Source: Woeseiaceae bacterium
GTDB taxonomy: Bacteria; Pseudomonadota; Gammaproteobacteria; Steroidobacterales; Woeseiaceae
Length of the DNA: 64,000 nt
Assembly (NCBI GenBank): GCA_030065915.1
Contig: JASJCQ010000008.1
Coordinates: 62,001 to 126,000 of the forward strand
Direction of reading: 5' to 3'
The position numbers were made by a program, and so were the translations under genes. Under the pieces are notes generated by a model, which saw only the letters and a list, made by a program, of their open reading frames with translations, was not told the origin of the DNA and ran no database searches. This document shows positions 52,470-62,500 of this stretch, in pieces. Within the stretch, counting starts at the first letter, position 1, and each line of letters opens with the position of its first letter.

Positions 52470-54560
52470 ATGTTCAAGAGCCCAATTTCCCGTTCTCTTC
52501 GGTTTCCGTTTGCTGCATTGCCAGCTTCGACAGCCTGTCTTGCGGTCGCAGCAATGCACGGTGTTGCCAGCGCGCAAGCAGCTGAACTCAGGGTCCTCCA
52601 GCCAGCCGACGTCCATCGAATAAAGGCCGTCAGCGATATCTCGGTGTCGCCGGACGGTGACTGGGTTGCCTACCAGGTCGGGACAACGGACGTCGAGCAT
52701 GACGAGCAGTCCTCGGATCTCTTTATGGTTCGCTGGGACGGGTCGGAGCGTCTGCAGCTGACACATACTCCGCGAGAATCGGAGAGCCGCCCGAGATTCA
52801 GTCCCGACGGTCGGTTCCTGGCTTTCCTCGCGTCCCGCGGCAGCGGTGATGACGATGATTCCGACGACCCGCGTTACAAGACGCAGATCTGGCTGCTGAA
52901 TCTGTCAGGCGGGGAGGCCGCCCGGCTGACCGAGTTGCCGGGCGGCGTTTCAGGCTTCGAGTGGTCACCGGACGGGAATCGGCTCGTCCTTACGTCGCGC
53001 GATCCGAAGGAGCCCGACGAGGCGGACGATGACGAAAAGTCGCATGACACGCCGCCGCCGATCGTCGTCGACCGATACCTCTTCAAAAGCGACGGGATGG
53101 ACTGGCTCGACGATCGGCGGAACCGCATCTATGTGTTCGATATCGACTCAGCAACCGCCACTCTGCTGACGCCGGGGCCTTTCGATAGCGATGATCCGGC
53201 CTGGAGCCCGGACGGTGATTTGATTGCTTTCACCAGCAAACGCGAGGGCGATCCTGATCGCCACGAAAACTCCGACATTTACGTTATTGCACCGGAACCC
53301 GACGCGAAACCGAGGCAGCTGACCACCTGGGAAGGCGCGGATTCGGACCCGGCTTTCAGCCCTGACGGAAAGTCTGTCGTCTATTTACAGGGCGGGCCAC
53401 CGAAGTACACCTACTACGATCCCGCTGTTGTCGCGACAGTGCCAACGGCTGGCGGCGAGCCGGTCCTGCTCACCGAAGCGCTTGACCGCCACGTATGGTC
53501 GCCCCGCTGGTCCGAGAACGGCAGGACCATCCATTTCCTCGTCGAAGACGACCGCATTCAGTCGATAGCCGCGATTCCGGCACGGGGCGGCAAGGTCAAG
53601 CGCCTCTTCCCGTCTCGCGACAAGCCCGGCGCGGCCGGGTCCTTCGAGGTTGGCGCCCGTGGCATCGTAACCCTCGCGAGCTTCCCGCAGCGCCCAACCG
53701 AGGTGTACCGGGCAGGTGATGGTACGGCGCTAACGGACCACAATGCTGCGCTCGTTGAGGAGATTGACTGGGCCACTGTCGAGGCCTTCGATGCAACGAG
53801 CCCAGACGGCGTCACAGTCGGGTCGATGCTTCTCAAGCCGCCGGGCTACACACCCGGCAAGCCTTATCCGACGATTGCACTGGTGCACGGCGGGCCGGTC
53901 AGCCAGGATCCCTTCGAATTCGATGCGACCTCGCAGCTGCTGGCGGCGGCGGGTTACCTCGTCGTCAATCCGAACTATCGGGGGAGCACCGGGCGAGACG
54001 GGGCTTTCTCAAGAGCCATCTACGCGGACTGGGGCAACCTCGAGATCCAGGACATTCATGCGGTCATGGACAAGCTCGTCGAGGACGGTCTCAGTGACGC
54101 GGAGCGTCTCGGCATAGGCGGCTGGAGCTACGGCGGCATGAACACGAATTACGCCATTGCCACCGACGATCGATTTGCAGCCGCCGTATCAGGCGCTGCT
54201 ATTTCGAACATGCTGGGAGGCTACGGCACCGACCAGTACATCTGGCAGTACGAAAATGAACTGGGACTGCCGTGGGAGTCGATCGATGCCTACCTGCGCG
54301 TGTCGTATCCGTTCTTCAAGGCAGACCGCATCAAGACTCCGACGCTGTTCATGTGCGGCGAGAAAGACTTCAACGTACCGCTGGTGGCCTCTGAGCAGAT
54401 GTACCAGGCGCTGCGCAGCCTCAACGTGCCAACGCAGCTCGTCATCTACCCGGGTGAGAATCACGGGCTGTCAAAGCCCAGCTACATCCAGGACCGCCTC
54501 GAGCGCATGCTCGACTGGTACGGCCGCCACATGGGCCCTGGCGACACAGGAGCAGAGTAA
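52470..54560 (+). CDS. S9-family prolyl-oligopeptidase-like exported peptidase
   Basis: 696 residues from ATG 52470; ATG 52434 would add 12 residues before the signal peptide. Signal peptide ends near ASAQA. WD40/TolB-like beta-propeller (about 30-400) with repeated ISVSPDGDWVAYQV, PRFSPDGRFLAFL, WSPDGNRLVLTSR. Catalytic domain (about 440-690): nucleophile Ser in GIGGWSYGGMNTNY, then the Asp and His in GENHGLSKP. Cleaves peptides or peptide derivatives in the periplasm. Its stop directly abuts the stop of the convergent TPR gene. Confidence 0.9.
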   Translation: MFKSPISRSLRFPFAALPASTACLAVAAMHGVASAQAAELRVLQPADVHRIKAVSDISVSPDGDWVAYQVGTTDVEHDEQSSDLFMVRWDGSERLQLTHTPRESESRPRFSPDGRFLAFLASRGSGDDDDSDDPRYKTQIWLLNLSGGEAARLTELPGGVSGFEWSPDGNRLVLTSRDPKEPDEADDDEKSHDTPPPIVVDRYLFKSDGMDWLDDRRNRIYVFDIDSATATLLTPGPFDSDDPAWSPDGDLIAFTSKREGDPDRHENSDIYVIAPEPDAKPRQLTTWEGADSDPAFSPDGKSVVYLQGGPPKYTYYDPAVVATVPTAGGEPVLLTEALDRHVWSPRWSENGRTIHFLVEDDRIQSIAAIPARGGKVKRLFPSRDKPGAAGSFEVGARGIVTLASFPQRPTEVYRAGDGTALTDHNAALVEEIDWATVEAFDATSPDGVTVGSMLLKPPGYTPGKPYPTIALVHGGPVSQDPFEFDATSQLLAAAGYLVVNPNYRGSTGRDGAFSRAIYADWGNLEIQDIHAVMDKLVEDGLSDAERLGIGGWSYGGMNTNYAIATDDRFAAAVSGAAISNMLGGYGTDQYIWQYENELGLPWESIDAYLRVSYPFFKADRIKTPTLFMCGEKDFNVPLVASEQMYQALRSLNVPTQLVIYPGENHGLSKPSYIQDRLERMLDWYGRHMGPGDTGAE

Positions 54561-55667
54561 TTATTCGAGCTTAAACGTAATCCTCGTCTTCATCCCGGTG
54601 GAGGCTACAGGCTCGCCATCGACGAACTTCGGGGCATATCGAAACTCTTTCACGGCGTCCAGCGCAGCTTCGTCGAAGTCGCTTCTGCCTTTTTTCTCTC
54701 TACCGTTGACTGTGCGACCCAGAACCACCGGGTCTTTCACAAATCCGCTTTCGTCAACGGTGAACTCGATATCCACCGCTCCCTGGTTGCCTGAACGCAA
54801 CATCGACGACGGGTACCTGGGCGCGACTCGGACAATCGGTGCGAGTTCCTGATCCGGCGCCAACTGGCTCTCACGCCCGATAGCAATGCAATGCGGCGTC
54901 GCTTTATCGCGGAGCCCGCGTCGCTCGTAGACCTGCACCAGCAATCCTCGCGTCAAGAGACGAAGTGCCTGGTTAGCTTCACCGGGTTCCTCCAGTCCGG
55001 TCAGCGCGCGTTCGAGATACTCAGAGGATTTCTTGTACTTCTGATCGGAGAACTCCATCTTGCCGAGATAGTAATCGGCCAGCGCCGCATTCTGGGTCTT
55101 GGGTTCCGGAAGAGAAAGATAGATGTCGCGCGCGTCACTCATATATTTCTGAGCCGTATCTGACAGGGACATCGAGTAGACATTTCGCGATGCGCGAAAC
55201 GCGAGATCGGCGAATTCGACGCTGTTCGGTCCGAAGCTCTGCTCCGCGATCTTCAATGCCCGTTTGTACAGGCGAAACTGCGGGCCGGGAGAGAAATTCC
55301 TGGCCTTCGCGTCTGCAAGGTCCGCGAGGATAGGGATTAGTCCGGCACCGTCAACACCGTAGTAGGCCTGGCCAAGCTCAAGCGCTTCTTCCAGCACGGG
55401 GACGGCGTTCTCGCGATCGCCGCTGTCGGACAGGGCGACACCATAGTTCTGTACGACCAGCGCAAGCTGCTCGTCAGATGTCGTGAATATGCGTTTTCCA
55501 GCTTCGGCAGCACGCGCTGCTGTTTCGACCCTGAGACCGGCGTCACCACTCTGTTCGGCGGCGACATACTCCTGCCATGCCTTGTTGAACGCTGCGATGT
55601 CGCTGTTGTCGGACCACGCTGTGGCCGGCAAGAGAAACAGCACCAATACCAGAACAATCTCGCGCAT
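54561..55667 (-). CDS. TPR-like protein with TonB C-terminal domain, exported
   Basis: 368 residues. Signal peptide 1-19 (LVLVLFLLPATAWS), a helical region of about 230 residues with tetratricopeptide-like pairs (ENAVPVLEEALELGQAYYG, SEYLERALTGLEEPGEAN), then a TonB C-terminal domain (about 270-368) with PRYPSSMLRSGNQGAVDIEFTVDESGFV and a final beta-strand. Usual TonB has an N-terminal membrane anchor; here a cleavable-looking signal replaces it. GGAG precedes the ATG at 55667. Confidence 0.78.
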   Translation of the reverse strand: MREIVLVLVLFLLPATAWSDNSDIAAFNKAWQEYVAAEQSGDAGLRVETAARAAEAGKRIFTTSDEQLALVVQNYGVALSDSGDRENAVPVLEEALELGQAYYGVDGAGLIPILADLADAKARNFSPGPQFRLYKRALKIAEQSFGPNSVEFADLAFRASRNVYSMSLSDTAQKYMSDARDIYLSLPEPKTQNAALADYYLGKMEFSDQKYKKSSEYLERALTGLEEPGEANQALRLLTRGLLVQVYERRGLRDKATPHCIAIGRESQLAPDQELAPIVRVAPRYPSSMLRSGNQGAVDIEFTVDESGFVKDPVVLGRTVNGREKKGRSDFDEAALDAVKEFRYAPKFVDGEPVASTGMKTRITFKLE

Positions 55668-55912
55668 TGACTTTCTCCAATCTACAGGAATCCGCGGCTG
55701 ATGCCGCCTTCGTTTCGAACGATCCTTGGTCTCGCAGGCAGTGCACGACAAACCTAGCACAAGCGGATCCCGGTTCGTAAGGTTGCCTGCAGGCATGGCG
55801 TCGAGACTCCGAACGTACTGTCCGTCTCCAGCCAAGTGCTGAAGTTGGTCCCGTACTCGGTAGAATGGGGACGAATCGGCAGTCGCGATCGGTCGCAGAA
55901 GAGATGAATCAA
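55668..55912. promoter_or_regulatory. divergent region between TPR/TonB-C and small orphan genes
   Basis: 245 bp. CGGTAGAATGGGG at 55858-55870 includes TAGAAT as a possible -10 for the orphan gene. No clear promoter for the TPR gene was found, and no open frame of its own. Confidence 0.3.
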
Positions 55913-56209
55913 ATGGATGCAGCCTCCATCAGTCATGCCATTGAAGGTGCCCTGGAAGCCGAAGGCTACGCCACCCCTGAGATCAGGCACGACATTGCGT
56001 TTCACATGACCGACTGGTTGGCCGATCTGGAGAGATGGTATGCGTACTGTCAGTCGCCCGAGTCGCTTGATGCCGACGCGACTGCGAGCCTGCTGACCGA
56101 TTTCCTGGTTCACGTCCCGAATCATCTTGCCGCCGCATCGAAGCTTATGACCGGCATCCCGGTCACCGATGTCTTCCAGGTCGGCGCAACTACAGAAAGC
56201 GATGGCTGA
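55913..56209 (+). CDS. unknown 98-residue acidic protein
   Basis: Start ATG 55913, 9 bases after AGAAGAG; ATG 55904 abuts it. Soluble, helical, acidic: MDAASISHAIEGALEAEGYA, then HDIAFHMTDWLADLERWYAY. No motif recognised. Two bp before the Rossmann-protein gene, so it is probably its operon partner. Confidence 0.55.
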   Translation: MDAASISHAIEGALEAEGYATPEIRHDIAFHMTDWLADLERWYAYCQSPESLDADATASLLTDFLVHVPNHLAAASKLMTGIPVTDVFQVGATTESDG

Positions 56210-56211
56210 TC

Positions 56212-57060
56212 GTGCCTAGCGCTTCCGGCCAACGGATGACCAAGATTGTTCGAAGATCCTTCGGCATACTTTTCGGGTCGATTGTCTTGCTCTATCTGGC
56301 GTTGCTATTGATAGGACTGGGAGATGACGGGCCGATGGAGGCGCGCAACGTGGATACATCCCTACACGGAACGATCGCCATATTTGGCGCTACCGGAACG
56401 ATCGGGGATGGCCTGCTTAAGGCCGCGATGAATGACCCCGATACGGACAAGATCTACGTTGTCACTCGACGGCCATCCCCTCGCATCGAGGAAGGTGTCG
56501 CGTCCGGCAGGGTGACGATGATGATCCACAAGGATTATCAGGACTATTCCGGTATCGCGGAGGTCTTGTCAGAAGTCGATACCGTGTTTTGGGCGATCGG
56601 CCTGAGTGCCGTCGGTCTCGATGAGGAAACCTACCGTGAGATTCATGCCGACTACCCCTTGAGCCTGGTGGACGAGTGGCTGGACGCCAGTAACAAGACC
56701 AGCCTCTCGTTTCACTACGTTAGTGGCAGCGCTGCGAAGCTGGATTCGCGGATGATGTGGGCGCGAGAGAAGGCGCGCGCAGAAGCTGAACTCACGAAGC
56801 TGGCCGCCGGATCCAGTCTGCGCGCAGTCTCTTATCGCCCGTTCTTCATTCTCCCGACGGAAGCGGAATTGCACTTCGGGCATCGAGTGCTTTACGCAAT
56901 TTTCTCGCCAATAAAGCTCGCGGTGACGGCACAGTCGATAGGCGACGCGATGCTCGAAGTCAGCGCACGCGGGCAACAGGTTCCGAACGGCGCGATCCTG
57001 GAAAACGCTGATATTCTTGGTTACAGCCAAGCGTATGAGTCTCGGCTGGGCAAGGACTGA
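56212..57060 (+). CDS. NAD(P)-binding Rossmann-fold protein
   Basis: 282 residues from GTG 56212; ATG 56236 is the alternative. One membrane helix (FGILFGSIVLLYLALLLIGL, about 17-36), then the dinucleotide loop IAIFGATGTIGDGLLKAA, of GxxGxxG type, DKIYVVTRRP and a SFHYVSGSAAK strand. Resembles NAD(P)H-binding epimerase-like proteins without the YxxxK catalytic pair. Membrane anchoring is unusual for the fold. Substrate unknown. Confidence 0.7.
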   Translation: MPSASGQRMTKIVRRSFGILFGSIVLLYLALLLIGLGDDGPMEARNVDTSLHGTIAIFGATGTIGDGLLKAAMNDPDTDKIYVVTRRPSPRIEEGVASGRVTMMIHKDYQDYSGIAEVLSEVDTVFWAIGLSAVGLDEETYREIHADYPLSLVDEWLDASNKTSLSFHYVSGSAAKLDSRMMWAREKARAEAELTKLAAGSSLRAVSYRPFFILPTEAELHFGHRVLYAIFSPIKLAVTAQSIGDAMLEVSARGQQVPNGAILENADILGYSQAYESRLGKD

Positions 57061-57129
57061 ATTGCCAGACGGGTCAATGCGAAGAACACGGTCGTTCGGC
57101 TTCAGGCCGAGTCCGGAGGTCCACGCTAA

Positions 57130-57167
57130 CTGAGATAGACTGGCAACTTCGGACCTTTAACAAAGGT
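57130..57167 (+). promoter_or_regulatory. island-type element upstream of the SUFU gene
   Basis: GAGATAGACTGGCAACTTC with TAGACT at 57136-57141, related to the 10-12 kb elements. ACCTTT-AAC-AAAGGT (57153-57167) forms a 6-bp hairpin just downstream. The ATG is 62 bp after the box. Confidence 0.45.
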
Positions 57168-57203
57168 TGTTCGTCTCAGCCACAAAGTGACCCCCCATCC
57201 GCA

Positions 57204-57851
57204 ATGTTCAGAAGACTGTTTGGCAAAAAGAAGCTAACTGAAGACGAGGAAGAGAAGCTCGAAGACGACTGGTATGAGAGCAAGAGCCAGCTGATGGAAT
57301 CAGTGCTCGGCAAAGAGCACGACATGGTCATGCATGCACTGATTTCCTACGAAGTCGGTGGGGCGCTTGACCTGTATTACTACCCCAACGATATCGACGG
57401 CACCGGAATTGCAACGAAGGAGCTGGCTTATGCTGTGCGGGACAGCTCCACGAATGACAAGTACAACAAGTACGAGCTCGTCATGTTCACCCGCGAGCCG
57501 CTTGACCTCGATCAGGCACATGACGATCAGACTGCGTTCGGAAGGGCACACCAGAACATCAGTTCGATTCTCAATCCAATCGCCAGATACATCGAGCAGG
57601 CCACTCTCAATCCCCTGGAAACCTGCGAATTCCCTGCCGACATGGAGAAGATCGGCGGCAAGTGCCTGATCTTCAACGCCTACAAATCGAGCAGCCACGA
57701 GGTCGAAGATTTCGGTCTGCTGGTGGTCATCGAGATACATCGCAGCGAAATGGAGTTCGCCATGCAGAACGGAGGTCAGATGCTGATCGACCTGCTTCAG
57801 GAAAACAGGCACTACCCATACTCGGATATGAATAGAGAGCCTGTAGCGTAG
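57204..57851 (+). CDS. suppressor-of-fused domain protein
   Basis: 215 residues. Matches the bacterial SUFU-domain proteins: ALDLYYYPNDIDGTGIATKELA, YELVMFTREPLDLDQAHDD, FEFPADMEKIGGKCLIFNA with LLVVIEIHRSEMEFAM. The domain is named after a Drosophila signalling regulator; bacterial copies are common in gene islands and often lie near toxin immunity genes. No toxin is visible here. Basic N-terminus (MFRRLFGKKK). Lower GC than its left neighbours; single gene. Confidence 0.75.
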   Translation: MFRRLFGKKKLTEDEEEKLEDDWYESKSQLMESVLGKEHDMVMHALISYEVGGALDLYYYPNDIDGTGIATKELAYAVRDSSTNDKYNKYELVMFTREPLDLDQAHDDQTAFGRAHQNISSILNPIARYIEQATLNPLETCEFPADMEKIGGKCLIFNAYKSSSHEVEDFGLLVVIEIHRSEMEFAMQNGGQMLIDLLQENRHYPYSDMNREPVA

Positions 57852-57884
57852 CGGCTCGTGGTCGAATCTGGACGCCCGGGTTTT

Positions 57885-57912
57885 CTGAGGTAGACTGGCG
57901 ACTCTCGACTCA
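57885..57912 (+). promoter_or_regulatory. island-type element upstream of the 287-residue gene
   Basis: CTGAGGTAGACTGGCGACTC with TAGACT at 57891-57896, nearly identical to element 3 at 11249 for 14 bases. The GTG start is 67 bp further. Confidence 0.5.
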
Positions 57913-57963
57913 TCGCGCACGCGCGCTTTATTGAACCGGCGCATGATTGAAGGGGCGCCTATC

Positions 57964-58827
57964 GTGAAGACCAGCTACCCGATGTCTGTAACGGGCGAGA
58001 AGGCGAAGTTCTTTCTCGGCTTGGGCCTTTTGGTATCCCTTACCTACGTTTCAGTGCTGCGGCAGCAGCAACCAACGGGCCTGGAATGCGCCGCTTTGTT
58101 GTCTCTTACTTTGGCTCTCTTTGCGTTCGACTATCTGAAGGTCAGCCAGTTCCTGAGCATCGTTGAAGGCCGTGAAGGTCACAGACGCTCGCATGAGCAG
58201 GCAATTCAATCGGCGCTGGAAGCCGTTCTGAGGTTCCCGCTTCTTCTGGAATTCCTGAGAACTGAAGTACTCGTTCTGTACTACGCGTTCTTTGCGAATT
58301 ACGAACGCAATGGGGTCATTACGGAGCACAAGCGATTCGGTTATGCCGGGTCGAGTAATGCACACGATGTGTTCCTGTTCGTTGCCTTGTCCCAGCTACC
58401 GTTTCTGCCATTCATACACGTGATTATCGAGGCGATAAAAGGACCCGGACCCGCATGGGCCGTTTCGCTGCTTACGCTGTGGTCCGTCATCTGGTTCCTG
58501 GCGCAAGTGGAGGCGGTGAAATTTCGTCCCATTGAGCTGAGTGAGCACCAACTCAGATATCGATTTGGCCTGGTTTGCAGTGCGGACATTCCGCTAAGCA
58601 CGATAAAGCTTGCGCGACACGTCGATGTCTCCGAGACCTTTGCTGGCGAAGACCTGTTCCTGTCGCCTATCGGCTCGAAAAAGAACCTATTTCTGGAGTT
58701 TGACGCCCCGATCCAATTTCGTGGGCCTTACAGGCTAAAGCGAAGGGAGATACGGGCGGCGATTTCAGTCGATGATCCTGCCGGTTTGCTTCGCGAACTG
58801 GCACTCAGGGGCGTGACGATCGCCTGA
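57964..58827 (+). CDS. unknown membrane protein
   Basis: 287 residues from GTG 57964 (GAAGGGG 8 bases before); ATG 57943 is another choice. Hydrophobic segments: KFFLGLGLLVSLTYVSVL, LLSLTLALFAFDYL, LFVALSQLPFLPFIHVII and LLTLWSVIWFLAQVEAV, then a C-terminal soluble beta-rich part of about 90 residues (RPIELSEHQLRYRFGLVC onwards) resembling a PH-like fold. Not recognised as a known family. Same type of upstream element as its neighbour. Confidence 0.6.
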   Translation: MKTSYPMSVTGEKAKFFLGLGLLVSLTYVSVLRQQQPTGLECAALLSLTLALFAFDYLKVSQFLSIVEGREGHRRSHEQAIQSALEAVLRFPLLLEFLRTEVLVLYYAFFANYERNGVITEHKRFGYAGSSNAHDVFLFVALSQLPFLPFIHVIIEAIKGPGPAWAVSLLTLWSVIWFLAQVEAVKFRPIELSEHQLRYRFGLVCSADIPLSTIKLARHVDVSETFAGEDLFLSPIGSKKNLFLEFDAPIQFRGPYRLKRREIRAAISVDDPAGLLRELALRGVTIA

Positions 58828-58887
58828 GGCACTTGTCGATCGTTGCCTCATTCCGGCCTTTCGCCGACCGACAGCCGGGAGTTCTTG

Positions 58888-59382
58888 TCACACCTCCGGC
58901 TGGACAGACTCCAGCGCCGCATCGAGGGCCGCCTGAAGCACAGCGTTCCATTCGTGGTGAACAGAAGGCAGATCGGTGATCTCCACGAATTGTCTCCTGG
59001 TCGATTCGTGCCGGCACCCGAACGCATGCACGACGTCTACGTTTGCTCGATAGATTGCCTGTACGGATCGCATCGGATACTGGCCCGCGAAATCCCGGTT
59101 CTGGCGATGATCCGCTTCGATGAACCCGAGCAGTTTCAGGTCGGTCAGGTCGACGCTGGCTTCCTCAGATGCTTCCCGGACCAGGCAATCAGCGGGCGAC
59201 TCGCCTTCATCAATGTGTCCGCCCGGAATCGTCAGCCCTCGCTGTGGTATCTCGCAAACGAGAACGCGGCCGTCATGAAAGCAAAAGCCATGGGCACCGG
59301 TGACAGGCATCTCAGTCGCAACAGGACCATGCCATTCAATACGTACGCGGCCAGACGGCCAATGCGCGACAGCTTCGATCAT
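58888..59382 (-). CDS. Nudix hydrolase
   Basis: 164 residues from ATG 59382. Nudix box GGHIDEGESPADCLVREASEE followed by ASVDL: Glu residues for Mg binding are intact (REASEE), but the usual Gly after EE-x is Ser. Cuts nucleoside diphosphates linked to other groups. The tail HAFGCRHESTRRQFVEI is unremarkable. Substrate class cannot be told. Convergent with the membrane protein gene, stops 60 bp apart. Confidence 0.82.
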   Translation of the reverse strand: MIEAVAHWPSGRVRIEWHGPVATEMPVTGAHGFCFHDGRVLVCEIPQRGLTIPGGHIDEGESPADCLVREASEEASVDLTDLKLLGFIEADHRQNRDFAGQYPMRSVQAIYRANVDVVHAFGCRHESTRRQFVEITDLPSVHHEWNAVLQAALDAALESVQPEV

Positions 59383-59546
59383 CGCGCGACAGTATAGCGC
59401 CAGCACGGCGGCTGCTCCTGGCCAAAGACTGATGTTCGCAGGCTCGCCGGTCTAGCTGGCGGAGTGTACGGTCTCTGCCGTTGGCGGTCGTGCGCCATTG
59501 CCGTTCGGGGATCGCCCGATTCGGCGGGAGCGCGCCCCTCGCGCTG

Positions 59547-62500
59547 CTATTTGAAGTCCGCTATCGCGCAGCGCAGGTCTGAGCTGGGCGTTCGGTAGCA
59601 CGCATTGATCGTGTAGCCAACGGCTTCCTGCGCCGGTTCGTCGATCGGAATAACCGCTTCGAACTTGCCGCCTGGCGGTACGAGGCTGTCTGTGTTCTTG
59701 CCCGCTGCCAGGTAGTCGCCGGGCTCGAGTATCAAGGCGCCGACAGAATCCTGGTAGCGGTCCGTTAGCGACAGCGTTACGACCGGATAGGGAAGGGCGG
59801 TCTCCGACGTATTGCGAATCTCAGAGAAGATTGTCAGCAGCTGGTCCTGTTCATCTGTCGCCCCCTGGGTTCGAGCAATGTTCCAGCCACTGACGTCCCA
59901 GTCCGGAGTGATTGGCATTCCGAGGCCTTCGTAGACGGAATTCAGGATGCCGGCGAAGGCCGGCTTGGTCGCGAGCGACTCCCGGTTCTGGTGGACGAAC
60001 TGCCCGACAAGTCCGAGCGCCAGCAAAGCTAGCACCGCAGCGATCGTCGCAGTGCGGCCCCGGCTGGGTTCAGACTCGTCGTCCGCTTTCGACGTCGCGG
60101 TCCCGAGGCCGAAGATGCCGCTGCTGTCGACCGCGAGCTGCAGAGATTCTTCAACCTGGCCCTCTCCGCGGAATTCTTTCTTTTCGGGGTCACCGATTAT
60201 GACCGTCTCCGTTTCTACCTTGACCGGAGCCGTACTCTCATCGACGACAATCGTCGAGGTGAATCCCTCATCATCAACCTGTGCGATCGCCAACAGGTCC
60301 TGGTCGATCAGCCTGTTGATCGTCTCTTCTTCCTCCGTCATCGGCGGAACGTTGTGCTCCGGCCTGTCATGATCGCCTACGTCGTGTAGCTCGGGGAGGT
60401 CGTCGTCGTCGCGATCCGGATCGCTTTCGCCCTCGTCGATCAGGCCCTCGTCATCGGGATCGAGAATCGTGGAGAGATCCAGCTTCTCGTCATCGCCTGA
60501 TTCTTCATCTGCCGCTTCGAGACTGTCTGCTTCCTCGTCGTCCGATGCGGCCAGCTCCTCGTCAGCCTGTTCCTCTTCGCCGGTCTCCGGAGCTTCTTCA
60601 GCCGCCGGCTCTTCGTCCGCCGCCTCGAGGTCGTCCTGTTCTTCTTCAGCGGCTGACTCGTCGTCCAGCGCTTCCAATTCTGCTTCTTCAGCGTCCTCGG
60701 CTGCTGAATCATCGTCCTGAGCTTGCAGGTCCGCGTCTTCGACATCCTCGTCCGTCAACTCATCGTCCTGAGCCAGAAGCTCCTCTGCGTCGTCGTCCTC
60801 GAGTTCGTGCGCGGCCGATGCCTCTTCAATCGCCCTCAATTCTTCGGCGATCGATTCATCGCCCGAGCTTTCGCTGCGGCGTTCCTCCTCCGGGGGACGA
60901 GCATCAGCGAATTCGCCTTCCGCTTCGTCGGCATCGAGATTGAAGCGGCCCGACTCGTCGTCGAGCGATTCGGCCAGGCGGCTGGCTTCGTCGAGGACAT
61001 CACCGAGCTCGGCGCTTGTCTCAGCGAACTGACCGGCAACGTCATCGGCCTGGGCTTCGGCCTCGATCAGCTCCTGACCGGCAGCCGCGTCAGCCTCGTT
61101 TTCGGCTCGTGCCTCTGCGTCCGCCGATGCTGGTTCCTGATCCGGGTCGACGTCGTCTGCCGATGCCTCGGCAAGCTCACCGTCAGTCGTCGCTCCGCCG
61201 ACGACCTCGTTGCCGTCTGAAGCGTCCGCCATCTGTTCGCCTTCGGCGGATGAATGATCTTCCTCAGCCTCTTCGATATCGAAAGCGGCTGTCATCAGGT
61301 CCTCTTCGATGGACGCATCCAGGTCCTTGCCGAGCGCGGCGTCCGGTTGGTCATTCTCGAAGGCGGCCGACATCAGGTCGTCCTCGATCGAGGTAGCGGC
61401 TGGATCAACCGCATCCGCCTCGCTGCTGCCATTCACAGCAGATGAGGTTTCGAGGTCGGTCGACAGCAGCTCGTCAAACTCGTCCAGCAGCTGCTCCCAC
61501 TCGTCCGGCTCACTCAGTGCAATAGGACTTTGCGGCTCAGCATGGGTTTCTGCATGCGCGTCTTCTGTCGCAATCTGCGGTATGGCGGCGGGCTCCGGTA
61601 CCGACGTTTGCTCGTCGAGAAAGTCATCAGGGAGCGGCGTGTTGTCGTCGAAACGCATTTGCTCGGCCGGCGCGTCGACTTCACCCGCGTCCGATTCGGT
61701 CGTTGGCGGATCGATCTGCTCGGGCTGCAACAGGTCTTCGCTTTCTGTTGCCGTTGCCGTGCCCACCATTTGGGTCCGGAACAGCTCGGCGTTCTCCGGG
61801 GCAGGTTCAGGGCCTATCGCCTGGGTCTGGAACAGCTCCGCATTCGTGTCCTGTGGCGTGGTTCCCATCATCTGGGTCTGGAACAGCTCTGCGTTCTCGA
61901 TGTTGGTGCCGCCGGCCTCGAGCACCTCGTCGACCGGGGTCGGCGCGCCTTCGAGGACCTCGTCCACTTCTGTCGAACCGGTATCGAACAGGTCCGTTTC
62001 GTCGACAATGGTCTCAGTCGGGTCATCGAATACACCGGGCGCATCGGAGCCCGCATTTCGACTGTCGCCGACAATCCAGATGCCGGTATTGTCACTCTCG
62101 ACCAATGCCTCGCCGACATCGCCGCTGTCGCTGAAGTCAATCTCGGTGTCCGTGTCCAGGTGCGACACGTCGCTGAGCGACGGGTCGAACGTCGTACCGG
62201 AATCGTCCTCGCCGTCATCCTCACCGCCGAGCACACGCCACTCGACGCCGGTGTCCTCGATCCGAATGTCGTCACCGGCGAGCTGATCCAGGGTCTTCAG
62301 CAGCGCCGCACTCTGTTCCGTGGATATTGTCTGGGGTGCGTCTGTGGCGTCCTCAGTGGCAACCGGTTCCTGCGGTTCGGGCTGCGGTTCCGGTTTCAAC
62401 TCAGGGATCGATGGGTCGGGCGTGGTTTTACCCGGCTTCTGCTCAGACAGGTATTCCAGCGAATTGAACGCGTGGCCACAGCTTCCACAGCGCACCATGC

